From an uncultured Lachnospiraceae bacterium (GTDB taxonomy: Bacteria > Bacillota > Clostridia > Lachnospirales > Lachnospiraceae), in assembly GCA_947176065.1 (NCBI GenBank), contig CAMWPB010000005.1:1-64000 (forward strand): 64,000 nucleotides of DNA, given 5' to 3'. Numbering within the stretch: position 1 is the first letter of the stretch; the number at the start of each line of letters is the position of its first letter. The position numbers were made by a program, and so were the translations under genes. Below the pieces are notes generated by a model. It saw only the letters and a program-made list of their open reading frames with translations, searched no databases and was not told where the DNA came from. Shown here one piece after another: positions 59,391 to 64,000 of the stretch.

Positions 59391-59795
59391 ATGATTCGGT
59401 ATGCGGGGGAAACGGATTTTGAAACGGTAAGAAAATACGACAGACATGTCAGCGAAACGGAATTGCAAAATGCGATCCGCGCAAAACGGGTTTTGGTTAT
59501 GTATCGGAACGATTGCTTTGTGGGATGGCTGCGGTTCAACCTGTTCTGGGATGAGCTGCCGTTTATGAACATGCTGTATTTTTTGGAGGAATACAGAGGG
59601 CAGGGATACGGCGGGCGGCTGGTTGATTTTTGGGAAAAGGAAATGGCGGACAGCGGGTACAAAATGGTTTTGACCTCCACACTTTCCAATGAGCAGGCGC
59701 AGTTTTTTTATCGGAAGAACGGTTATGTGGACTGCGGCTCTTTGCTGCTGCCGGGGGAGCCTTTGGAAATTATTTTGCGAAAGGAGCTGGCTTGA
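59391..59795 (+). CDS. GNAT-family acetyltransferase
   Basis: A 134-residue protein: IRYAGETDFETVRKYDRHVSETE, GWLRFNLFWDELPFMNMLYFLEEYRGQGYGGRLVDFWEKEM (acetyl-CoA loop RGQGYGG), LTSTLSNEQAQFFYRKNGYVDCGSLLLPGEPLE. The type is common in Lachnospiraceae. It overlaps the next start by one base (TGATG). GAAGGTG is before the ATG. Substrate unknown. Confidence 0.86.
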   Translation: MIRYAGETDFETVRKYDRHVSETELQNAIRAKRVLVMYRNDCFVGWLRFNLFWDELPFMNMLYFLEEYRGQGYGGRLVDFWEKEMADSGYKMVLTSTLSNEQAQFFYRKNGYVDCGSLLLPGEPLEIILRKELA

Positions 59796-60412
59796 TGGAT
59801 ATTGTCTTATACTCGAATCAGATGGAGGCATATGTAAAGTGCGACAATGTGATTGACTATGACAATGAGACGATTGCAGAACTGGCTGACGAGTTGTTCC
59901 AAAAAGCGGAGAACGAGTTGGAATTTATCAGAACGGCCTATGAATATGTCCGGGATCGGATTTCTCATTCGGCGGATAGTAGGGAAGACAGGATTACCTG
60001 TACCGCTTCGGAGGTGCTGAAGGCCGGTCATGGAATCTGCTTTGCGAAATCGCATCTGCTGGCCGCTTTATTGCGCTGCAAAGCCGTTCCGGCAGGTTTT
60101 TGCTATCAAAAGCTGATTTTAGATGGTGAAACGGCTCCCGTGCTGATTTATCACGGGTTGAACGGGGTGTATTGCAAAGATATTGGGAAGTGGATCAGGC
60201 TTGACGCAAGGGGAAATAAGGCGGGTGTGAATGCGCAGTTTTCGGTGGAAACGGAACAGCTTGCATTTGCGGTACGCCCGGAAACGGGAGAGGAGGACGG
60301 CCTTATTGTATATCCTGATCCCGATAAAAAGATATTGGAAAAGCTTGGGAAGTACAGGACGAGAACGGAGCTTTGGAATGATTTACCTACGGAGCTGGCA
60401 TACAACGAATAG
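59795..60412 (+). CDS. transglutaminase-like cysteine protease-fold protein
   Basis: A 205-residue protein: AYEYVRDRISHSADS, then ASEVLKAGHGICFAKSHLLAALLR (catalytic Cys), YHGLNGVYC (His) and WIRLDARGN (Asp), a standard transglutaminase-core triad order. It has no signal peptide, so an intracellular peptide-related role is likely. AAAGGAG is 8 bases before the ATG, which shares a base with the acetyltransferase stop. Confidence 0.86.
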   Translation: MDIVLYSNQMEAYVKCDNVIDYDNETIAELADELFQKAENELEFIRTAYEYVRDRISHSADSREDRITCTASEVLKAGHGICFAKSHLLAALLRCKAVPAGFCYQKLILDGETAPVLIYHGLNGVYCKDIGKWIRLDARGNKAGVNAQFSVETEQLAFAVRPETGEEDGLIVYPDPDKKILEKLGKYRTRTELWNDLPTELAYNE

Positions 60413-60458
60413 CCGGAATGATTGATTTTGGATGTTTTGGTTTGGAGGAGAGTGTACG

Positions 60459-60947
60459 ATGGAAAGAAGAGACAAAGTAAATTATTATCTGGATCTGGCA
60501 AAGATGGTGGCGCAGCGTTCCACCTGTCTGCGCAGACACTACGGCGCAGTGATTGTGAAGAACGATGAGGTGATTTCCACAGGGTATGTGGGTGCGCCCA
60601 GAGGGCGGAAGAACTGCACCGACGTGGGGGAGTGCATCCGGCAGAAGATGGCGATTCCCAGAGGAGAGCGGTATGAGCTGTGCCGCAGCGTCCATGCGGA
60701 GACCAACGCAATCATCAGCGCGTCCCGGGACAAGATGATCGGCAGCGCCATGTACCTGACAGGGGTGGAGGCGGACACCGGGGAGTATGTGAAAAATTCC
60801 TGCAGCTGCTCCATGTGCAAGCGGCAGATTATCAACGCGGGAATCGAGACGGTGTATGTCCGCGACACCGAGGATGAGTACCGGGTGATTCCGGTGCAGC
60901 AGTGGATTGATGAGGATGAGTCGCTGGACGGAACGTTCGGATATTAG
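60459..60947 (+). CDS. deoxycytidylate (dCMP) deaminase family protein
   Basis: A 162-residue zinc deaminase: STCLRRHYGAVIVKNDEVISTGYVGAPRGRKNC, HAETNAIISA (zinc His and catalytic Glu), CSCSMCKRQIINAG (zinc Cys pair). It would make dUMP from dCMP; related ComEB proteins share the fold. GGAGGAG lies 8 bases before the ATG. An upstream in-frame TTG (60432) adds residues outside the family and is rejected. Confidence 0.9.
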   Translation: MERRDKVNYYLDLAKMVAQRSTCLRRHYGAVIVKNDEVISTGYVGAPRGRKNCTDVGECIRQKMAIPRGERYELCRSVHAETNAIISASRDKMIGSAMYLTGVEADTGEYVKNSCSCSMCKRQIINAGIETVYVRDTEDEYRVIPVQQWIDEDESLDGTFGY

Positions 60948-60967
60948 GAGGAATTGAGGGAAGAAGG

Positions 60968-61549
60968 ATGAGTATACAGGAAGCAAATCTGCAGGAACGC
61001 GATATGGCGAGAACGCCAGTTGACACAAAACCATCACCTAATGGTAGACTTTTAAAAGAAATGGCGGTATATGAGCTACTTGAAAAGTTAGATATCCCTT
61101 ATCTGCGGGTGGATCACGAGGCGGCAGCTACCGTAGATGACTGCCATGATGTGGATGAGGCGCTTGGCATTCACATTTGCAAGAATCTTTTTCTGTGCAA
61201 CAGACAGAAGACGGATTTTTATCTTCTGATGATGCCGGGCCTAAAAAAGTTTAAGACGAAAGAGCTTTCCGCCCAGCTCGGCGTGGCAAGGCTGTCTTTT
61301 GCCGAGGCGGAATATATGGAAGAATATTTGAACATTACGCCGGGATCTGTGAGTGTGTTGGGGTTGATGAACGACAGGGAGCACAGGGTGAGACTGCTGA
61401 TCGACAGGGAACTTTTGCAGGATGAGTATGTGGGGTGCCACCCGTGCGTGAATACGTCGAGCCTGAAACTGCGGATGAAGGATATTCTGGAGAAGTTTCT
61501 GCCTTATGTTGGGCATGCGTACACGGCGGTGGAGCTGGCTGGAGAGTAA
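60968..61549 (+). CDS. YbaK/ProX-type aminoacyl-tRNA deacylase domain protein
   Basis: A 193-residue protein: YELLEKLDIPYLRVDHEAAATVDDC, GIHICKNLFLCNRQKTDFYLLMMPG (with the conserved Lys), DREHRVRLLIDRELLQDEYVGCHPCVNTSSLKLRMKDIL. This is the prolyl-tRNA-synthetase-associated editing domain that removes mischarged amino acids, such as Ala, from tRNA-Pro. The exact specificity is not readable. Starts 20 bases after the deaminase gene and is probably co-transcribed. Confidence 0.88.
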   Translation: MSIQEANLQERDMARTPVDTKPSPNGRLLKEMAVYELLEKLDIPYLRVDHEAAATVDDCHDVDEALGIHICKNLFLCNRQKTDFYLLMMPGLKKFKTKELSAQLGVARLSFAEAEYMEEYLNITPGSVSVLGLMNDREHRVRLLIDRELLQDEYVGCHPCVNTSSLKLRMKDILEKFLPYVGHAYTAVELAGE

Positions 61550-61584
61550 TTTACATAATGTAGCAAAGGAAACGGAGAATACAT

Positions 61585-62028
61585 ATGATTCGCAAAATGA
61601 CAATAGAGGATTACGACGGCGTAAAAGCGCTTTGGATGTCAATAAAGGGATTTGCCATCAGGAGTCTGGACGATTCCAGGGAGGGTGTGGCCCGTTTCCT
61701 TGCCAGAAATCCGGCCACCAGCGTAGTGGCTGAGGAGGATGGCAGGATCGTGGGCGCGATTCTCTGCGGGCATGACGGCAGGCGGGGGTGTCTGTACCAT
61801 GTGTGCGTGGCGGAGGATTATCGTATGCGCGGCATCGGAAAGGCGATGGTGGTATTTTGCATGGAGGCGCTGAAGGCGGAGCAGATCAATAAAGTGTCGC
61901 TGATTGCCTTTACCCGGAATGACATCGGAAATGCTTTCTGGAAGCAGATCGGCTGGACGAAGCGGGAGGACTTAAACTACTACGACTTTACGCTGAACGA
62001 GGAGAATATCACGGCGTTTAACGGGTAG
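61585..62028 (+). CDS. GNAT-family acetyltransferase
   Basis: A 147-residue GNAT protein: MTIEDYDGVKALWMSIKG, SVVAEEDGRIVGAILCGHDGRRGCLYHVCVAEDYRMRGIGKAMVVFCMEAL (acetyl-CoA loop RMRGIGKA), IAFTRNDIGNAFWKQIGWTKRED. Substrate unknown. Upstream site is GGAGAATACAT, a moderate match. It ends the run of small enzymes before the AT-rich toxin-antitoxin pair. Confidence 0.86.
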   Translation: MIRKMTIEDYDGVKALWMSIKGFAIRSLDDSREGVARFLARNPATSVVAEEDGRIVGAILCGHDGRRGCLYHVCVAEDYRMRGIGKAMVVFCMEALKAEQINKVSLIAFTRNDIGNAFWKQIGWTKREDLNYYDFTLNEENITAFNG

Positions 62029-62043
62029 AAAAGGCAATGGTAA

Positions 62044-62072
62044 TTGACATGGGTTATCACATATGATAACAT
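62044..62072 (+). promoter_or_regulatory. promoter and palindromic operator of the HigBA operon
   Basis: TTGACA (62044-62049), 17-base spacer, TAACAT (62067-62072). In the spacer lies GTTATCA (62053-62059)-CATA-TGATAAC (62064-62070), 7-bp perfect arms that reach into the -10. The antitoxin is expected to bind here and repress its own operon. Confidence 0.7.
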
Positions 62073-62092
62073 GAGATTAAATTAAAGGGGAT

Positions 62093-62458
62093 GTGATTAA
62101 TATTTATGAATTAGATTTCTATAGGAAAGAAAACGGCAAAGTTCCAGTGCAGGACTTTTTATATTCACTCAATCCGAAATTAAGGGCAAAAGCCTTTAGT
62201 GATATTGAACTGTTGAAAAAGATAGGTACTGAACTGAAAGAACCGTATGTGAAGCCGATAAAAGGAAAAGATAACAAAGGGTTGTATGAATTACGAATAA
62301 AGTTTTCAAGTGATATAGCAAGAATATTTTATTTTACATACTATAACAATAAGTTTGTACTGTTACATGGGTTTATTAAAAAGACTATGAAAACACCTGA
62401 GAATGAAATAAAGAAAGCAAGAAAATATATGGAAGACTATAAAAGGAGGGCTGAGTAA
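62093..62458 (+). CDS. higB: RelE/HigB-type toxin
   Basis: A 121-residue protein of the phage-derived Gp49-like/HigB group: IYELDFYRKENGKVPVQDFLYSL, ELRIKFSSDIARIFYFTYYNNKFVLLHGFIKKTMKTPENEIKKARKYMEDY. It likely cleaves mRNA at the ribosome. The start is GTG close behind AAAGGGG. Toxin-first order is typical of HigBA. AT-rich, probably mobile. Ends with a 1-base overlap with the antitoxin gene. Confidence 0.85.
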   Translation: MINIYELDFYRKENGKVPVQDFLYSLNPKLRAKAFSDIELLKKIGTELKEPYVKPIKGKDNKGLYELRIKFSSDIARIFYFTYYNNKFVLLHGFIKKTMKTPENEIKKARKYMEDYKRRAE

Positions 62459-62742
62459 TGACCAAGGCTGGTATATCTTTTGAAGAAATGAAAACGGATA
62501 TGCTGAAAGATGAAGAGTTTAAATTAGAATATGAGAAATTGCAGCCCAGATATGAGGCGATTGCACAGATTATAAGAGCGAGGAAAGAACAAAACATGAC
62601 ACAGGCGGAACTGGCTAAAAGAGTGGGGACGCAAAAAAGCAATATATCACGGCTTGAAAGTGGCAATTATAATCCCAGTTTAGATTTTCTTGTAAAAGTG
62701 GCAGAGTCTCTTGGAAAAACCTTGTCTGTACAATTGCATTAG
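62458..62742 (+). CDS. higA: HigA-type antitoxin (Xre helix-turn-helix)
   Basis: A 94-residue protein with a helix-turn-helix domain (IAQIIRARKEQNMTQAELAKRVGTQKSNISRLESGNYNPSLDFLVKVAESLGKTL) and an acidic N-terminus (FEEMKTDMLKDEEFKLEYEKL). It neutralises the upstream toxin and should repress the operon through the palindrome at 62053-62070. AAGGAGG precedes the ATG. Confidence 0.87.
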   Translation: MTKAGISFEEMKTDMLKDEEFKLEYEKLQPRYEAIAQIIRARKEQNMTQAELAKRVGTQKSNISRLESGNYNPSLDFLVKVAESLGKTLSVQLH

Positions 62743-62900
62743 AATGTGAGGAGGACGGCATCATTTCCAGTGCAAATAAATATGATGATGGAACATATGC
62801 CGATGATATTTTGATGGTGTTGCAGTTTTAATATAAATTGCGAAGGCAGAGGAACTGCATACGATATAGTAAACAATAATAGAAGGAAAGGTTTGCTATT

Positions 62901-63851
62901 ATGAAACGATGCGTTCCGCTGGAGCCTGCTGCTGAAGAAGTCTGTAATCAGGCCTCCGTACCGCCGATGATTTTTCAACTGCCTCCCGAGCAGGGCAGAA
63001 AGGTGTTGGAGAAAGCGCAGGATGCGCCTGTATATAAATATCCGGCAGATATATCCTCAGCCTGTGTAAACACCGAAAAATGGGGGAGTATCCCCGTGTA
63101 TTTTATTGCGCCGGACAACGAAACAATCAAAAATATTATTTTTTACATTCACGGGGCGGGCTGGGTGTTCGGCAGCTTTCATACGCATGAGAAGCTGGTC
63201 AGAGAGCTTTCGGCAAGGACAAATTCGCTGGTTGTCTTCCCGGAATACAGTCGGTCGCCGGAAGCAAAATATCCCACAGCGATTGAACAGTGCTATTTTA
63301 TTCTTTCCCATATCATCGAAATCATCGGAGAGCGATTCAAAATTCCTGATTGTCCGGCAATTACCGTTGCCGGCGACAGTGTAGGCGGAAATATGGCGAT
63401 CGCCATGACGCTGATGTCATTGATGCGGCAGGGACCTTGTATTCAAAAACTGCTGCTGTATTATCCGGTGACAAACGCCTGCTTTGACACGCTCAGTTAT
63501 CGGCAATTCGCGACGGATTATTATCTGTATCGTGAGGGGATGAAGTGGTTTTGGCGGCAATATACAGACTCCTGCGAGGATCGAAATCAGGTAACGGCAT
63601 CCCCGCTTCGGGCGGACCTGGACTGTCTGAAATGTTTTCCGCCGACTATGATCATTAACGGACAGGCGGATGTACTATGCAGTGAGGGGGAAGCCTTTGG
63701 AGAAAAACTGCGTTGTGCCGGAGTGGATGTGATCGCGGTGCAGATACAGGGCGCCATCCATGATTTTGTGATGCTCAATGCACTGGACCAGACGAATGCC
63801 TGTCGTACCGCCATGGACGTGTCTGTCGGGTGGATGAACCGCGTTGATTGA
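62901..63851 (+). CDS. alpha/beta hydrolase, hormone-sensitive-lipase-like esterase
   Basis: A 316-residue enzyme: oxyanion motif YIHGAGWVFGS (HGGG-like), VVFPEYSRSPEAKYPTAIEQ, nucleophile elbow VAGDSVGGNMA, later Asp (INGQADVLC) and His (GAIHDFVML). The HSL/lipase-4 family hydrolyses short acyl esters. AGAAGGAAAGG lies upstream of the ATG. The stop overlaps the -35 of the FMN-riboswitch promoter. Confidence 0.88.
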   Translation: MKRCVPLEPAAEEVCNQASVPPMIFQLPPEQGRKVLEKAQDAPVYKYPADISSACVNTEKWGSIPVYFIAPDNETIKNIIFYIHGAGWVFGSFHTHEKLVRELSARTNSLVVFPEYSRSPEAKYPTAIEQCYFILSHIIEIIGERFKIPDCPAITVAGDSVGGNMAIAMTLMSLMRQGPCIQKLLLYYPVTNACFDTLSYRQFATDYYLYREGMKWFWRQYTDSCEDRNQVTASPLRADLDCLKCFPPTMIINGQADVLCSEGEAFGEKLRCAGVDVIAVQIQGAIHDFVMLNALDQTNACRTAMDVSVGWMNRVD

Positions 63852-63876
63852 CATTGCTTTTGCCGTGTGCTATACT
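63848..63876 (+). promoter_or_regulatory. promoter of the FMN-riboswitch transcript
   Basis: TTGACA (63848-63853), 17-base spacer, TATACT (63871-63876). The first bases of the -35 lie in the esterase stop codon. Confidence 0.82.
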
Positions 63877-63902
63877 CTTACAAACAACTGAATAGCAGTA
63901 AT

Positions 63903-64000
63903 GTCTTCAGGGCAGGGTGAAATTCCCGATCGGCGGTGACAGTCCGCGGGCGCGAAAGCGCGGGGTCTGGTGAAATTCCAGAACCGACGGTATAGTCCGG
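63903..64000 (+). promoter_or_regulatory. FMN riboswitch (RFN element), cut by the window end
   Basis: Shows conserved RFN blocks TTCAGGGCAGGGTGAAATTC, CCGATCGGCGGTGACAGTCC, GCGGGC, then GTCTGGTGAAATTCCAG and ACCGACGGTATAGTCCGG, the classical six-stem FMN aptamer. It normally controls riboflavin synthesis or transport genes, which should lie just past the window edge. Confidence 0.96.

Noticed and set aside
62743..62831. short open stretch after higA ending at 62831
   Set aside because: No start codon with ribosome site and no recognisable family; may be a remnant but unsupported.
1..64000. CRISPR arrays, tRNA and rRNA genes
   Set aside because: No regularly spaced direct repeats and no GGTTCRANTCC-type T-loop contexts or rRNA motifs were seen on either strand by eye.

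Overview
The window looks like the chromosome of a spore-forming Clostridia member, most likely a gut Lachnospiraceae. The evidence is a full spoVA set, strong AGGAGG-type ribosome binding sites with many TTG/GTG starts, type II pyrF, and small Firmicute families (DUF3842-, DUF5721-, DUF3006-, DUF512-like). The species cannot be fixed by eye. No rRNA, tRNA, CRISPR array, intact transposase or prophage was seen. The first ~140 bases look artefactual: an adapter-like stretch, then a truncated flavodoxin start that breaks at a perfect palindrome.

Layout. 0.2-3.3 kb (minus): methyltransferase, DUF3842, GH42 beta-galactosidase. 3.4-5.1 kb: spoVAA-AB-AC. 5.2-6.0 kb: AT-rich JAB-domain gene plus a small gene. 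6.1-10.1 kb: biotin operon bioY-bioD-bioA-bioB behind a promoter overlapped by a BirA operator, with a 188-bp palindromic element between bioD and bioA. 10.1-14.0 kb: DUF3006-like protein, DUF512 radical-SAM/PDZ protein, acetyltransferase, chemoreceptor. 14.1-16.9 kb: a TetM-like ribosomal GTPase fused to a Rae1/YacP (NYN) nuclease domain. 17.1-21.9 kb: OmpR/HK two-component pair with an S41-like lipoprotein. 22.1-23.1 kb: AT-rich DUF1016 PD-(D/E)XK nuclease. 23.2-29.9 kb (minus): signalling operon of an HD-GYP regulator and two hybrid kinases, one ending in a DegV domain. 30.2-39.1 kb: Suv3-like helicase, Sfp-type phosphopantetheinyl transferase, alpha/beta hydrolase, SBP-SBP-GGDEF-EAL protein, YdcF, TPR lipoprotein. 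39.1-41.6 kb: Nudix relic, pyrF, spoVAD. 41.9-46.1 kb: large BspA-like surface protein. 46.3-48.1 kb: small protein, RidA, shikimate kinase, spoVAE. 48.3-50.4 kb: ECF sigma operon. 50.5-55.6 kb: DUF5721, nitrilase, DegV, LytTR regulator, DUF1294, argG. 55.9-63.9 kb: AAA/DUF4143 ATPase, three acetyltransferases, flavoprotein, glycosyltransferase, transglutaminase-like protein, dCMP deaminase, prolyl-tRNA deacylase-like protein, HigBA pair, esterase. The window ends inside an FMN riboswitch.

Most unusual: (1) the TetM-Rae1 fusion, a candidate one-polypeptide ribosome clearance and mRNA cleavage factor; (2) the hybrid histidine kinase with a C-terminal DegV fatty-acid-binding domain; (3) the 10-mer TTATGTAAAC, at least 12 exact copies against about 0.12 expected in random sequence, mostly intergenic and next to gene starts; (4) several large structured palindromes between genes, two sharing one hairpin module; (5) spoVA genes split over 44 kb, with spoVAD behind a hairpin that overlaps both a SigG-like promoter and its ribosome binding site. 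Functions are family-level readings by eye; no alignment or search was run.
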